Source: Bordetella genomosp. 13 | Lineage (GTDB): Bacteria; Pseudomonadota; Gammaproteobacteria; Burkholderiales; Burkholderiaceae_B | Assembly (NCBI RefSeq): GCF_002119665.1 | Contig: NZ_CP021111.1 | Coordinates: 2,852,001 to 2,916,000, forward strand | Direction of reading: 5' to 3' | Length of the DNA stretch: 64,000 nucleotides | Shown: piece by piece, positions 1-10,015 of the stretch | Position numbering within the stretch: the first letter of the stretch is position 1 | Layout of the letters: each line of letters starts with the position of its first letter | Made by a program: the position numbers and the translations under genes | Notes under the pieces: model-generated | What the model saw: the letters and a program-made list of their open reading frames with translations, nothing else | Told to the model about the DNA's origin: nothing | Databases searched by the model: none

Positions 1-1265
1 AGCCACTTGGACAGCACCACCTTCTGCTGATTGCCGCCCGACAGATGGCCCACCTTCTGGAATACCGAGGGCGTGCGAATGCGCATGGCGGCCTGGTACC
101 TCTCGGCCACCGCAATCTCGCGGCGGCGATCGAGTACGCCGGCCCGCGACACCCGCCGCAGTCCGGCCAGCGTCACGTTGCGCAACAGCGAATCCTCCAG
201 CAGCAGACCCAGCGACTTGCGGTCCTCGGTGACGTAGGCCATGCCGGCCTCGATGGCGCGGGGCACGTCCGATACGTCGACCGGCCGTCCCCGCACCCGC
301 ACCTCGCCCGAGATGTCGCGGCCGTAGCTGCGCCCGAACAGCGACAGGGCAAGCTCGGTGCGGCCGGCCCCCATCAGCCCGGCGATGCCCACGACCTCCG
401 CCGCGCGCACGGTGAGCGAGACGCTGCGGATCATCTGCCGGCCGGGTTGCCTGGGGTGCCAGACGTTCCAGTCGCGCACCTCGAACACCGCTGCGCCGGC
501 CCGGCGCTCGCGCGGCGGATAGCGCTGCGACAGGTCGCGCCCCACCATGTCGCGAACGATGCGATCCTCGCACAGTGGCCCCGCCTCGGCGTCCAGGGTC
601 GAGACGGTCGTGCCGTCCCGTATCACGCTGACGCGGTCGGCGACGCGCCGCACCTCGTTCAGCTTGTGGCTGATGATGATCGACGTGATTCCCTGCGCCT
701 TCAGCCCCAGCAGCAAGTCGAGCAAGGCCTGGCTGTCGGCTTCGGACAATGCCGCCGTGGGCTCGTCCAGGATGAGCAGCCGCACGTCCTTGGACAGCGC
801 CTTGGCGATTTCCACCAGTTGCTGCTTGCCCACGCCCAGCGTGCCGACCACGGTGCCGGGCGGGTCGGCCAGTCCGACCTTGCACAACAGCGCGCCGGCC
901 TGGCGGAACGTCTCGTGCCACGAGATCACGCCGCCCGCCGCCCGCTCGTTGCCGAGGAAAAGGTTCTCGGCGATCGACAACTGGGGCACCAGCGCGAGCT
1001 CTTGATGGATGATGACGATGCCGCGCGACTCGCTGTCGCGGATCGAGCGAAAGCGCACGACCTCGCCGTCGTAGACGATATCGCCGTCGTAGGAGCCGTG
1101 GGGGTATACGCCCGACAGCACCTTCATCAGCGTGGACTTTCCGGCGCCGTTCTCGCCGCAGATCGCATGAATCTCGCCCTGCCTGACGGCGAGGCTGACC
1201 CGGTTCAGCGCCTTCACGCCCGGAAAGGTCTTCGTGATGGCGCGCATCTCGAGCAGATAGGCCAT
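1..1265 (-). CDS. gguA: Sugar ABC transporter ATPase, GguA/XylG type (C-terminus cut by window edge)
   Basis: Energises uptake of monosaccharides at the inner membrane together with the ChvE-like binding protein encoded just upstream. The reading frame starts at the ATG complementary to 1263-1265 and stays open to base 1, giving about 421 residues of a family that is normally about 510. It holds two ABC modules as in all monosaccharide-importing ATPases: the first has Walker [10 protein letters not shown] (Lys43), a [14 protein letters not shown] signature and Walker [10 protein letters not shown]; the second shows an [13 protein letters not shown] signature at the cut edge. The tandem design and close match to ChvE-linked systems support GguA over XylG. 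The membrane permease (GguB/MmsB) should follow beyond the window. Confidence 0.9.
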   Translation of the reverse strand, partial: MAYLLEMRAITKTFPGVKALNRVSLAVRQGEIHAICGENGAGKSTLMKVLSGVYPHGSYDGDIVYDGEVVRFRSIRDSESRGIVIIHQELALVPQLSIAENLFLGNERAAGGVISWHETFRQAGALLCKVGLADPPGTVVGTLGVGKQQLVEIAKALSKDVRLLILDEPTAALSEADSQALLDLLLGLKAQGITSIIISHKLNEVRRVADRVSVIRDGTTVSTLDAEAGPLCEDRIVRDMVGRDLSQRYPPRERRAGAAVFEVRDWNVWHPRQPGRQMIRSVSLTVRAAEVVGIAGLMGAGRTELALSLFGRSYGRDISGEVRVRGRPVDVSDVPRAIEAGMAYVTEDRKSLGLLLEDSLLRNVTLAGLRRVSRAGVLDRRREIAVAERYQAAMRIRTPSVFQKVGHLSGGNQQKVVLSKW

Positions 1266-1274
1266 GGTCGCGGC

Positions 1275-2330
1275 CTACTGGAGATCGGATTTGGTGTAGT
1301 AGCCCGAGCGAACCAGCACATCTTCCCAATTCGCCGCGTCGACCACCGTGGGCTGCAGCAGAAACGCGGGCACGACCTTCACGCCGTTGTCGTAGGTCTT
1401 GGTGTCGTTGACCTTGGGTTTGCCGCCCTTGAGCATGGCGTCGACCATGCCGACCGCGGCCTTGGCCAGCTCCCGGGTGTCTTTGAAGATGGTGGAGTAC
1501 TGTTCCTTCGCCAGGATCGACTTGATCGACGGCCGCTCCGCATCCTGCCCGGTGACCACCGGCATGGGCTGCCCTGCCGAGCCGTAGCCCACGCCCTTCA
1601 GCGAGGAGAGGATGCCGATGGACATGCCGTCGTAGGGCGACAGCACACCCTGCAGGCGCTTGTCCGTGTAGGCGGAGGACAGCAGGTTGTCCATGCGGGC
1701 CTGCGCCGCGGCTCCATCCCACCGCATGGTGCCGACTTTCGACATGCCCGTCTGGCCCGACGCGATCCGGATGTCGCCCGCGTCGATCAGCGGCTTGAGC
1801 ACGGACATGGCGCCGTCGTAGAAGAAATAGGCGTTGTTGTCGTCCGGACTGCCGCCGAAGAGTTCGACGTTCCATGGCCTGACGTCGCCGAAGCGCTGCT
1901 TCAGTCCCTGCACCAGGGACTGCGCCTGCTGCACGCCCACCTTGAAGTTGTCGAACGTGGCGTAGTAGTCCACGTGCTCAGTGCCGCGGATCAGGCGGTC
2001 GTAGGCCACGATCTTGACGTCGGCAGCCGCCGCGTTCTCCAGCGCGCTGGTCAGTGCGCTGCCATCGATGGCAGCGATGACGAGCACGTCGACACCGCGG
2101 GTGATCATGTTCTCGATCTGGGCCAACTGGTTCGGGATGTCGTCCTCGGCGAACTGCAGCTGCGTGTCGTAGCCCGCCTCCTGGAACAGCTTGACCATGG
2201 CGTTGCCATCCGCGATCCAGCGCGGGGACGACTGGGTCGGCATGGCGATGCCGACCGTCGCGGCGGCGGCGGCTGAAGCCACGCATGCCGCCCCGGCCGC
2301 CAACACGGCGGCCAGCGTTGACTTGAACAT
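1275..2330 (-). CDS. chvE: ChvE-like periplasmic sugar-binding protein
   Basis: Periplasmic receptor of a multiple-monosaccharide ABC importer, 351 residues. The start at 2330 is preceded by a strong AGGAGAG ribosome site and opens a signal peptide ([13 protein letters not shown] to ASAAAAA). The mature part carries segments I recognise from Agrobacterium Chv[64 protein letters not shown] and the end [15 protein letters not shown]. It lies 9 bases before gguA on the same strand, so the two are one operon. ChvE homologues bind galactose, glucose, arabinose and xylose; which sugar is used here cannot be told from sequence. Confidence 0.9.
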   Translation of the reverse strand: MFKSTLAAVLAAGAACVASAAAAATVGIAMPTQSSPRWIADGNAMVKLFQEAGYDTQLQFAEDDIPNQLAQIENMITRGVDVLVIAAIDGSALTSALENAAAADVKIVAYDRLIRGTEHVDYYATFDNFKVGVQQAQSLVQGLKQRFGDVRPWNVELFGGSPDDNNAYFFYDGAMSVLKPLIDAGDIRIASGQTGMSKVGTMRWDGAAAQARMDNLLSSAYTDKRLQGVLSPYDGMSIGILSSLKGVGYGSAGQPMPVVTGQDAERPSIKSILAKEQYSTIFKDTRELAKAAVGMVDAMLKGGKPKVNDTKTYDNGVKVVPAFLLQPTVVDAANWEDVLVRSGYYTKSDLQ

Positions 2331-2472
2331 GTCTCTCTCCTTTTTTTGGCGGGGCGGGGTATGTTCCACACGCCTCCATGGCCGTCGGCGGACAGCCGGT
2401 GCCAGCAATCCTACGCTGCGAGCCGTATAACAGTAAAATGCTATTTATGCCTGACTGCATACCAAAATAATC
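2331..2472. promoter_or_regulatory. Divergent promoter region chvE / LysR
   Basis: The 142-base gap between the divergent chvE and LysR genes contains a marked AT-rich stretch at about 2427-2472 in an otherwise GC-rich setting, as expected of a LysR-controlled divergent promoter. No exact operator could be assigned. Confidence 0.5.
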
Positions 2473-3414
2473 ATGCATACGCGCCCCCGTTTCTCGCTCA
2501 AGCCCACGCAGATGCAACTGGTCGCCGCGATCGCAGACCTGAACCAGCTGCAGCTCGCCGCGCGGAAGGTGGCAATGTCCCAACCCGCCGCATCGCGGAT
2601 GCTGGCCGACATGGAGGCGGCGGCAGGCGGGGCGCTGTTTCATCGGCATGCCAAGGGCATGGTGCCCACCGAACTGGGTCAGTTGGTGATACGCCGTGCA
2701 CGAGCGCTGCTGCGCGAACTGCAGAGCCTGAGCGAAGACATCGACGTCTATCGCTCGGGCGCCGGCGGCGAGGTCAGAATCGGCGCAGTGACCGGTCCCG
2801 CCGCCGGCGTGCTGGTCGACGCCATCCGAGCCTTCAAGCAGACGAGTCCAACCGCCGCCGTCACCGTCGAGGTCCTGCCGTCCCGAGACCTGGTCCAGCA
2901 TCTGTCCAAGGGCGAACTCGATTTCGCGCTGGCTCGGCTGCTGCCCGAATTCGACAGCCAGGACTACACCCTGCAGCCCATGCGCGACGAAAAGGTGGCG
3001 GTGGTCGTGCGGCGCGCGCACCCTTTGTCCCGCCGGCGGCCGGTGCAGCTGGGCGACCTCGCCGAATACGAATGGATCATGCAGGCGCGCGGCAACCCGA
3101 TCCGGGAGACCACGCTCGAATCGTTCGGCGAACTGGGGCTGCGCGAACCGCGCAACATCGTGAACTCGCCTTCACTGGTCTTTACGCTTGCCTACCTGCG
3201 CGCGACCGACGCCATCGCCGCCTTGTCGGAAGAAGTGGCGGACCTGTTGACGAAGCGGGACATGGGCGGCGCGTTCGCCGTGCTGCCCCTGGGCGGCGAC
3301 ATGCGCGTGTCGCCCTATTTTTTGATGACGCTGCGCAACCGGCCGCTGTCGCCCGCGGCGCAGGCGTTGCGCGGGCTGGTGCTCGAGGCGGCCCATCGCC
3401 CGGCCGCGACATAG
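2473..3414 (+). CDS. gbpR: LysR-type regulator, GbpR-like
   Basis: A 313-residue LysR-family transcription factor with an N-terminal winged helix (about residues 12-70, QLQLAARKVAMSQPAASRMLADME) and a C-terminal ligand-binding domain (about 95-300). It is divergent from chvE-gguA; in Agrobacterium the same arrangement gives GbpR, the galactose-responsive regulator of chvE, so control of the sugar importer is the natural inference. The gene symbol rests on this context and on general similarity, not on an alignment. Confidence 0.75.
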   Translation: MHTRPRFSLKPTQMQLVAAIADLNQLQLAARKVAMSQPAASRMLADMEAAAGGALFHRHAKGMVPTELGQLVIRRARALLRELQSLSEDIDVYRSGAGGEVRIGAVTGPAAGVLVDAIRAFKQTSPTAAVTVEVLPSRDLVQHLSKGELDFALARLLPEFDSQDYTLQPMRDEKVAVVVRRAHPLSRRRPVQLGDLAEYEWIMQARGNPIRETTLESFGELGLREPRNIVNSPSLVFTLAYLRATDAIAALSEEVADLLTKRDMGGAFAVLPLGGDMRVSPYFLMTLRNRPLSPAAQALRGLVLEAAHRPAAT

Positions 3415-3435
3415 CGGCCAGGCCCGCAGGCTGTC

Positions 3436-5433
3436 TCAGCCGTCATCGGCGCCAATCCGCCACAGCCGAAGCGCCACGTGGATCTCCAGCCCGCGACGGC
3501 TGTCGTTCCAGGGACCGGCCAGTGTCTCCAGAGTCGTCAGCCGTTGACGCATTGTGTTGACGTGGATGCCCAGGCGCGCGGCAGTGGCCCTGGCATTCTG
3601 GCCGCCGTCGAAGTACGCCAGCAGCGTTTCCGCCAGCGTCGTGCCGCGCCGACGATCGTGCTGCAGCACCGGGCCGATGGTCGAATCCAGGAACGTCGCC
3701 AGGCTGGCGCGGTCCTGCGTCTCGAACAGCACCGAGTACAGCGCCAGTTCGTTCTGGCCCAGGATGCCGCCCTGCATGCCCAGGCGGCCCGCCACGGGCA
3801 GCGCGCGGCGCAGCGCGGCGTACAGCCCCGGAAGTTCCGCCACGCTGCGTGCCGGCCGGGAGATCACCCCCCGATACGCGTTGGCCAGGTCGCGCCGGCC
3901 GATCTCCGCAAAGGCGATTTGCAGCGCGGGCGCGCGCTCGGCCGCGCAGACGAACGCCAGCAGCCCGTCGATCTCGTCCAGCACCAGTCCGGGCAAGGCC
4001 AGGCCGGCGCGCAGTCGCCTGGCCAGGAAGCCGGGTTCGTGGCCGTCCGCCTCGACGAGCATGAGCGCCAGCGGCTGCGCCAGATCGAGCCCGTGGCGGC
4101 TCGCGCGGTCGCGCGCCAGCGCATGCTCGCCCTGCCGCGGCGAGACGAGCGAGCGCAGCAGCTCGGATACGTCGCGGCTATGGCTGGCCTCCATGCGTTC
4201 TTGTGAAAGCAGCACGATTCCTATCACGCTGGACGAGCGTTCGAAAGTCCGCACGGAAATGTCGCGCATCTCGTGGCGCCGAAACAGCAGGATGGCTCCG
4301 AGCACGCCCTCGCCTCCGATCACCGCGATGGCGCGGCATTGTTCGCCATCGCTGTCATAGGCCAGCATGGAGCGGCCGGCGCGGCGGCTCTCGCGCAGCG
4401 CGCGAGTCAGGGCGGCGCTGTGCGGGCCATGCGGCGCATAGGCCTCGGCGGCTTCGCTGGCGTAGCCCGCCGCGCTGGCCCTGCCGATCACGTGGTGCAT
4501 CTCGTCCAGCACCAGGACGCAGCCCTGCAGAAGCTCCGCGATCGACTGGCACAGTTCGTCCAGCGATGCCCCGCGCGCCAGCAGCGACGTCAGGCGCTCG
4601 TGCGCCTCCACCGCTCCCTGCACGTCGCTGGCGTGCCGCTCCAGCTCGGCCCGTGCGGCGTCGGCCTTCTCCAACGCGGACTGCGCGTCCGAAAAGGCCT
4701 TGGCGTTGTTGATCGCCACTGCCGCATGTGTGGCCAGCGTGCAAAGGATCGACACGTTCAGGGCCGTGTGCGTGCGGTGATATCGATCCGCCACGAACAG
4801 CAGCCCGATGACCGCGTCGTCCCAGATCAGCGGAGCGCCCACCAGCGCTGCGACGCCCTCGTCGCGGAAGATGTCGTCCAGCGCGGGATCGTGGCTGAAG
4901 CGGTTGTCGTGCAGATAGTCCGGCGTGGCAAACGGCAAGCGCGTCGACATCACCACGCCGGCCACACCCAGGTTGCGACGCGCCGTCATCCGCCCGGTGC
5001 GCGCGGCGATAGCGCCTTCCGACACCACCACCTTGAACTCGCCCGCCTCGGCATCGTAGATGGTGAGCCAGCACAGGTGCGCGCGCAGCAGGTCGCGTGC
5101 GCGCGTGACGATGGCCCGCAGCAGCTCGGACAGGTCCAGCCGGCCGGCCAGGTCCTGGGCCGACTCGATCACCGCCAGCATGCCGCGCTCGCGCTGCTCG
5201 TGCTGCTCCAGGCGGTTGCGCAGGCCCATGGCCATGCGCGCCAGCTCGATGAGGCCGTTCTTCTCGGGCAGCGCGTCGGGCAGGCCCTCGAGCGCCGCCA
5301 GACGTTTGCCGAACTCGTGCAGGCCGGCGTTGCCGTGCAGCAGGCCGAGCAGCTCGGCGGCCACCTCTTGCGGTTGCTGCGCATGGGGACTCGCGGCCGG
5401 CGTCCGGTTCCGTTCTGAAGATGTCGAGGGCAT
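3436..5433 (-). CDS. PucR-family transcriptional regulator with GAF domain
   Basis: Predicted cytoplasmic one-component regulator of 665 residues. A GAF sensor lies at about residues 95-235 (LDLSELLRAIVTRARDLL to THAAVAINNAKAF), followed by a helical or coiled-coil stretch, a second sensor-like region and a C-terminal PucR helix-turn-helix (LAETLLAYFDGGQNARATAARLGIHVNTMRQRL). It is transcribed away from the SDR/ABC/BKACE operon at 5596-12474 and probably controls it in response to the imported compound. The frame extends upstream to a further ATG at 5505; I chose 5433 because family homology begins soon after it, but neither start has a strong ribosome site. Confidence 0.85.
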   Translation of the reverse strand: MPSTSSERNRTPAASPHAQQPQEVAAELLGLLHGNAGLHEFGKRLAALEGLPDALPEKNGLIELARMAMGLRNRLEQHEQRERGMLAVIESAQDLAGRLDLSELLRAIVTRARDLLRAHLCWLTIYDAEAGEFKVVVSEGAIAARTGRMTARRNLGVAGVVMSTRLPFATPDYLHDNRFSHDPALDDIFRDEGVAALVGAPLIWDDAVIGLLFVADRYHRTHTALNVSILCTLATHAAVAINNAKAFSDAQSALEKADAARAELERHASDVQGAVEAHERLTSLLARGASLDELCQSIAELLQGCVLVLDEMHHVIGRASAAGYASEAAEAYAPHGPHSAALTRALRESRRAGRSMLAYDSDGEQCRAIAVIGGEGVLGAILLFRRHEMRDISVRTFERSSSVIGIVLLSQERMEASHSRDVSELLRSLVSPRQGEHALARDRASRHGLDLAQPLALMLVEADGHEPGFLARRLRAGLALPGLVLDEIDGLLAFVCAAERAPALQIAFAEIGRRDLANAYRGVISRPARSVAELPGLYAALRRALPVAGRLGMQGGILGQNELALYSVLFETQDRASLATFLDSTIGPVLQHDRRRGTTLAETLLAYFDGGQNARATAARLGIHVNTMRQRLTTLETLAGPWNDSRRGLEIHVALRLWRIGADDG

Positions 5434-5595
5434 GGGAGCGTGACAGCACAGGCGATAAACGATGGTAGGCGCGGCGCGCCCCTCCGGACACAGTGCAAAG
5501 ATCATATCAATTACCCGCCGAGCGTATGCACAAGCCACATAGCTTTGCGCAACGAGGTCCGCGAGACTGGTCACCAGACATACCAGGAGACACGG

Positions 5596-6393
5596 GTGTA
5601 CACGAGCCTCATCGATGCATTGCGGCCCGTTCCGGGGCTGCGCGTACTGGTGACAGCGGGCGCAGCGGGCATCGGCGCCGCCGTGGCACGCGCGTTCCGC
5701 GAGGTGGGCGGCCGCGTGCACGTATGCGATATCGACCGCGCGGCGCTGGACCGCCTGACCGACGAGGCTCCCGGCATCACCACGACCCTGGCGGACGCGT
5801 CGGCGCCGCGGGACGTGGACGCAGTCTTCGACGACGTGCGCAGCGCCTTGGGCGGCCTGGACGTTCTCGTCAGCAACGTAGGCATCGCCGGTCCGACCGG
5901 ACCCATCGAAACGCTGCAGCAGTCCGATTGGGCTCGCACGGTGGACGTCAACCTGAACAGCCATTTCTATTTCGCCCGCCAGGCCGTGCCGCTGCTCAAG
6001 CGCTCGGACAGCAACCCCTGCCTGATCGCCATGAGCTCGGTGGCCGGCCGCCTGGGGTACCCGTTGCGCACGCCGTATGCCTCGACCAAATGGGCGTTGG
6101 TCGGCCTGGTGAAATCGCTGGCGATCGAACTGGGTCCCGAGGGCGTACGCGTGAACGCCATCCTGCCGGGCACCGTGGAAGGCGAGCGCATGGAGCGCGT
6201 GATCGGCGCCCGCGCCGCGGCGGCAGGCGTGTCGGCGCAGGCCATGCGCGACGAGTACCTGCGCAAGATCTCGCTGCGCCGCATGGTCACGGTGGACGAC
6301 GTGGCGGCCATGGCGCTGTTCCTGTGTTCGCCCGCGGCGCGCAACATCACCGGCCAGGCGATCAGCGTGGACGGCAACCTGGAGTATCTCTAG
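5596..6393 (+). CDS. SDR-family NAD(P)-dependent oxidoreductase
   Basis: Short-chain dehydrogenase of 265 residues. It has the cofactor motif TAGAAGIG, SNVG in place of the usual NNAG, the catalytic serine in MSSVAG and the YASTK Tyr/Lys pair, ending with the typical ITGQAISVDG. The start is a GTG at 5596 with AGGAGA at 5585-5590; the open frame runs further up but only this codon has a good ribosome site and family-like sequence after it. It is first in an operon with a branched-chain-type ABC importer and a beta-keto acid cleavage enzyme, which suggests oxidation of a beta-hydroxy acid to its keto acid. The substrate is not known. Confidence 0.85.
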   Translation: MYTSLIDALRPVPGLRVLVTAGAAGIGAAVARAFREVGGRVHVCDIDRAALDRLTDEAPGITTTLADASAPRDVDAVFDDVRSALGGLDVLVSNVGIAGPTGPIETLQQSDWARTVDVNLNSHFYFARQAVPLLKRSDSNPCLIAMSSVAGRLGYPLRTPYASTKWALVGLVKSLAIELGPEGVRVNAILPGTVEGERMERVIGARAAAAGVSAQAMRDEYLRKISLRRMVTVDDVAAMALFLCSPAARNITGQAISVDGNLEYL

Positions 6394-6445
6394 CGCCGCG
6401 GTCGATCCTGGCGCCCTTATCAATCAGAACACAAGGAGACTAACC

Positions 6446-7690
6446 ATGAAGACCTACGATCGCAGAGCACTCGCGGCGGCCACACTGGCCCTGTGCTGCG
6501 CCGCGCCCGCGGCGGCCGCTCCCGTGAAGATCGGCCTGGTGGAAACGCTGTCCGGGCCGCAGGCCTCGTCGGGGCAGGCCTACCGTGCCGCCGTGCGCTA
6601 CACCGTGGACCAGATCAATGCGCAGGGCGGCTGGAACGGCCAACCGGTCCAGCTGCTGGAGTACGACAATCAGGGCGGACCTGCCGGCGCGGCCGACAAG
6701 CTGAAGGCAGCCGCGGCCGACGGCGTGCAGATCGTCGTGCAGGGCGCCTCGTCGGCCATCGGCGGGCAGATCACGGAAGACGTGCGCAAGCACAACCTGC
6801 GCAATCCCGGCAAGGAAATGGTCTACATCAACATGGGCGCAGAGGCGCTGGAGCTGACCGGCGAGAAGTGCAACTTCTACCATTTCCGCTTCGCCGGCAA
6901 CGCCCAGGTGCGCACGCGCGCGCTGGTCGAGGGCATGAAGAAGGCCGGCGCCCTGGGAACGAGGGTCTACGCCATCAACCAGAATTACTCCTGGGGCCAG
7001 GACATGGAACGCGCCGTCGTCGAAAACCAGCAGGCCGGCGGCTATACCGTGGTGGACAAGACGCTGCACGACGTGAACAAGATCCAGGACTTCGCCCCCT
7101 ACGTCGCCAAGATCGCCGGCTCGGGAGCCGATACCGTCATCACCGGCAACTGGTCCAACGACCTGCTGCTGCTGATGAAGGCGTCCCGGGCCGCGGGCCT
7201 GAAGGCGCGCTACGGCACCGTGTACCTGGACCAGCCCGGCAACCTGGCCAATGCCGGCGAGCTGGCGGCGGGCAGCTTCGTGGTCCACACCTTCAATGCC
7301 GAGGCCGGCGGCGCACAGGGCGAACAGTTCGTGGCCGACTACCAGGCCAGGACCGGCCGGCCGCCCGTCTTCATCGAGCCGCAGACCGTCTACGGCATGA
7401 AGATGGTGGCCGACGCATTGAAGCGCACCCCGGCCGACAAGGGCGCGCTGGACGTCAACACCTTCGCGCTGGCCCTGGAGACGGCCCGCATCGACACCCC
7501 GATGGGTCCGATGAGCATGCGCGCCGCCGACCACCAGGCGCAACTGCCCATGGTGGTGTCGGTGGTGGCGCGCGATGCCAAGTACAAGGTGGACGGAACC
7601 GAACTGGGCTTCAAGCCCGTTCTGACGCTGTCGGCCGAGCAGGCGTCCACGCCGGCACAGGCCAGCTGCAAGATGAAGCGCCCCGACTAG
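6446..7690 (+). CDS. Branched-chain-type ABC transporter substrate-binding protein
   Basis: Periplasmic receptor of the Leu/Ile/Val (Peripla_BP_6) family, 414 residues. It has a signal peptide (LAAATLALCCAAPAAAA), then VKIGLVETLSGPQASSGQA, the usual start of mature binding proteins of this family. AAGGAG lies a few bases before the ATG. Members bind amino acids, amides, aromatic acids and other small carboxylates, so the name does not fix the ligand. It is followed by its permeases and ATPases. Confidence 0.9.
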   Translation: MKTYDRRALAAATLALCCAAPAAAAPVKIGLVETLSGPQASSGQAYRAAVRYTVDQINAQGGWNGQPVQLLEYDNQGGPAGAADKLKAAAADGVQIVVQGASSAIGGQITEDVRKHNLRNPGKEMVYINMGAEALELTGEKCNFYHFRFAGNAQVRTRALVEGMKKAGALGTRVYAINQNYSWGQDMERAVVENQQAGGYTVVDKTLHDVNKIQDFAPYVAKIAGSGADTVITGNWSNDLLLLMKASRAAGLKARYGTVYLDQPGNLANAGELAAGSFVVHTFNAEAGGAQGEQFVADYQARTGRPPVFIEPQTVYGMKMVADALKRTPADKGALDVNTFALALETARIDTPMGPMSMRAADHQAQLPMVVSVVARDAKYKVDGTELGFKPVLTLSAEQASTPAQASCKMKRPD

Positions 7691-7788
7691 GCGGACCTTA
7701 CACGCCCGTCCGCCGCGCCGGGCGGGCGCATGGCCGCGCCATGCGCGGGCGAATGGGGCGCACCCTCCACGGCTATCCGAAGACTCCC

Positions 7789-8730
7789 ATGGAACAACTT
7801 CTTTTCTCGCTCTTGAACGGCATCGTCTACGGGCTGCTGCTGTTCATGGTGTCTGCGGGTCTGACCCTCATCTTCGGCATGATGGGCGTGCTCAACTTCG
7901 CGCACGCGTCGTTCTACATGCTGGGCGCCTACTTCGCGTACACGCTGCAGGGCTCGGTGGGCTTCTGGCCTGCGATCGTCGCCGCGCCGCTGCTGGTCGG
8001 GCTGGTAGGCGTGGCGGTCGAGCGCTACTTCCTGCGCCGCGTCCACCATCACGGCCATGCCCACGAGCTGCTGCTGACCTTCGGCCTGTCTTTCATCATC
8101 GCCGAATCCATCAAGCTGTTCTTCGGCAACTATCCGGTCGACTACCGCGTGCCGGCCTTCCTGGACTTCGCTGCCTTCACCCTCGGCGGCACGCAGTATC
8201 CGGCCTACCGGCTGCTGATGGGCGGCATTGCCATCGCCATGTTCGTCATCATCTACCTGGTGTTGACGCGTACCCGCGTGGGCATCGTGGTGCGCTCCGC
8301 AATCCACCGGCCGCGCATGGCCGAGGCTCTTGGCCACAACGTGCCGCTGGTGTTCATGGCCGTCTTCGGGGCCGGGGCGGCGCTGGCAGGATTGGCCGGG
8401 GCCGTGGCCGGCGCCTTCTACACCACCAATCCGAACATGGCGCTGGAACTTGGAGTGATGGTGTTCGTGGTGGTCGTGGTCGGCGGATTGGGATCGCTGG
8501 CCGGCGCCATGCTGGCCTCGCTGCTGATCGGCATACTGACCTCGCTGGCTGTGTCGGTGGACACCAGCATGGCTGACCTGCTTTCGCTGGTGGGTGCGGG
8601 CGCATGGGCGCACGAGATGGGCGGACTGATGACCCTCAGGCTGTCCAGCCTGGCCGCCACCTTGCCTTTCGCCCTGATGCTGCTGATCCTGCTGGTTCGA
8701 CCGGGCGGCCTCATGGGCGAGAAGGGGTGA
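7789..8730 (+). CDS. Branched-chain-type ABC permease, LivH-like
   Basis: Inner-membrane permease of 313 residues with about eight hydrophobic segments. LLNGIVYGLLLFMVSAGLTL followed by FGMMGVLNFAHASFYMLGAY is the LivH signature, and the EAA-type loop appears as VRSAIHRPRMAEALGHN. The start at 7789 (MEQLLFSLL) is favoured because upstream in-frame sequence shows no family similarity. It pairs with the LivM-like product of the next gene, 4 bases downstream. Confidence 0.88.
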   Translation: MEQLLFSLLNGIVYGLLLFMVSAGLTLIFGMMGVLNFAHASFYMLGAYFAYTLQGSVGFWPAIVAAPLLVGLVGVAVERYFLRRVHHHGHAHELLLTFGLSFIIAESIKLFFGNYPVDYRVPAFLDFAAFTLGGTQYPAYRLLMGGIAIAMFVIIYLVLTRTRVGIVVRSAIHRPRMAEALGHNVPLVFMAVFGAGAALAGLAGAVAGAFYTTNPNMALELGVMVFVVVVVGGLGSLAGAMLASLLIGILTSLAVSVDTSMADLLSLVGAGAWAHEMGGLMTLRLSSLAATLPFALMLLILLVRPGGLMGEKG

Positions 8731-8734
8731 TGCG

Positions 8735-10015
8735 ATGAGAACCGCCCCCATCGCATGCGTCGCCGGCGTCGCCGTGCTGGCCGCCCTGCCCCTGCTGCTG
8801 CCCCAAGGACTGCTGAATGCGGCCATCCAGATGCTGATCGCCGCGCTGTTCGCCAGCGCCTACAACCTGTTGTGCGGGCAGGCCGGCATGCTGTCCTTCG
8901 GCCACGCGGCCTACTTCGGTGTGGGGGCCTTCGCAACCATCCATGCCATGAACGCCCTGGACGGCGCGGGCCTGCTGCCCACGCCCCTGCTGCCGCTGGC
9001 CGGCGCGCTCGGCGGCCTGGCCTTTGGCGCTGTCGCCGGGTGGTTCGCCACTCAGCGCACCGGCACATACTTCGCGATGATCACGCTGGCCATCGCCGAA
9101 CTCGTGCATTCGCTGGCGCCGCACCTGAAAGGCATCTTCGGCGGCGAGGCGGGCATCTCGACCATGCGCATGCCCGCGTGGGGCTACGACTTCGGCTCCA
9201 CCACACAGGTGTACTACCTGACGCTGGCCTGGGTACTGCTGTCGATGCTCATGCTGTACCTGTACACGCGCACGCCGTTGGGCAGGCTGACGCTGGGCCT
9301 GCGCGAGAACAGCCACCGGCTGAAGTTCCTGGGCTACAACGTGCACGCGCTGGCCACCCTGGTGTTCGCCATCTCCGCCATGTTCTCGGGCATGGCCGGC
9401 GGCCTGCTGGTGCTGTCCAACGAGTCGGCCAACTACGTGCTGTTCGATCCCGCGCTGTCGGCCGCGGCGGTGCTCAACACATATATCGGTGGCGTGCAGG
9501 CTTTCCTGGGACCCGCGCTGGGTGCGGCGCTGATGACTTTCTTCGGCTATGCGGTGTCCGATCTGACCCGCTCGTGGCTGCTGTACCAGGGCATCCTCTT
9601 CGTTCTGGTCATGATGTTCATGCCCACGGGCCTGAGCGGGCTGGTCGCCGCCGTGCTGAAGCTGCATGCGCGCCATCGGCTCGGCGCAGCGCCCGTGCTG
9701 CTGATGGCCGTGGGCGGCGCCGCGTTGGCGGCGGGCGGCGCGGTATTCCTCGTCGAGCTGCTGCAACGTCTCTTCTCGCAAGACTACCGCGCGCTGATCC
9801 CGGCCGATGCCGCGGTCGCATGGCCCGCCGTCACGCTGTTCGACCGCGCCTGGCTGCCGGGCGCCGTGTCGACCTGGGGCGTGCCGTTGCTGCTGCTTGG
9901 CGTGGGCGGCCTGCTGCTGTGCTGTTGCCGCCGCCTACTGGCCGCGCTGATTGAACGGGAGACGCTGCAGGCCCGCACGCCGGCCACCGTGCCCGACGAG
10001 CAGGAGCTGGCATGA
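8735..10015 (+). CDS. Branched-chain-type ABC permease, LivM-like, with C-terminal extension
   Basis: Second permease subunit, 426 residues. The core (about 1-310) has the LivM pattern: ASAYNLLCGQAGMLSFGHAAYFGVGAFATI, a large central loop and LGLRENSHRLKFLGYNV. After the core about 110 residues remain, with at least two more hydrophobic segments (VLLMAVGGAALAAGGAVFLV and VPLLLLGVGGLLLCCC) that most LivM proteins lack. Its stop overlaps the livG-like start as ATGA, showing translational coupling. Confidence 0.88.
   Translation: MRTAPIACVAGVAVLAALPLLLPQGLLNAAIQMLIAALFASAYNLLCGQAGMLSFGHAAYFGVGAFATIHAMNALDGAGLLPTPLLPLAGALGGLAFGAVAGWFATQRTGTYFAMITLAIAELVHSLAPHLKGIFGGEAGISTMRMPAWGYDFGSTTQVYYLTLAWVLLSMLMLYLYTRTPLGRLTLGLRENSHRLKFLGYNVHALATLVFAISAMFSGMAGGLLVLSNESANYVLFDPALSAAAVLNTYIGGVQAFLGPALGAALMTFFGYAVSDLTRSWLLYQGILFVLVMMFMPTGLSGLVAAVLKLHARHRLGAAPVLLMAVGGAALAAGGAVFLVELLQRLFSQDYRALIPADAAVAWPAVTLFDRAWLPGAVSTWGVPLLLLGVGGLLLCCCRRLLAALIERETLQARTPATVPDEQELA

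Noticed and set aside
45..2276. A plus-strand open frame of over 700 codons across the gguA/chvE region
   Set aside because: It lies antisense to two well-supported ABC transporter genes and its product (His, Arg, Gln, Asp rich) has no family features; it is a GC-bias shadow.
5434..6423. N-terminal extension of the PucR regulator across the divergent SDR gene
   Set aside because: The frame is open but it is antisense to the SDR gene, and PucR/GAF similarity begins after 5433.
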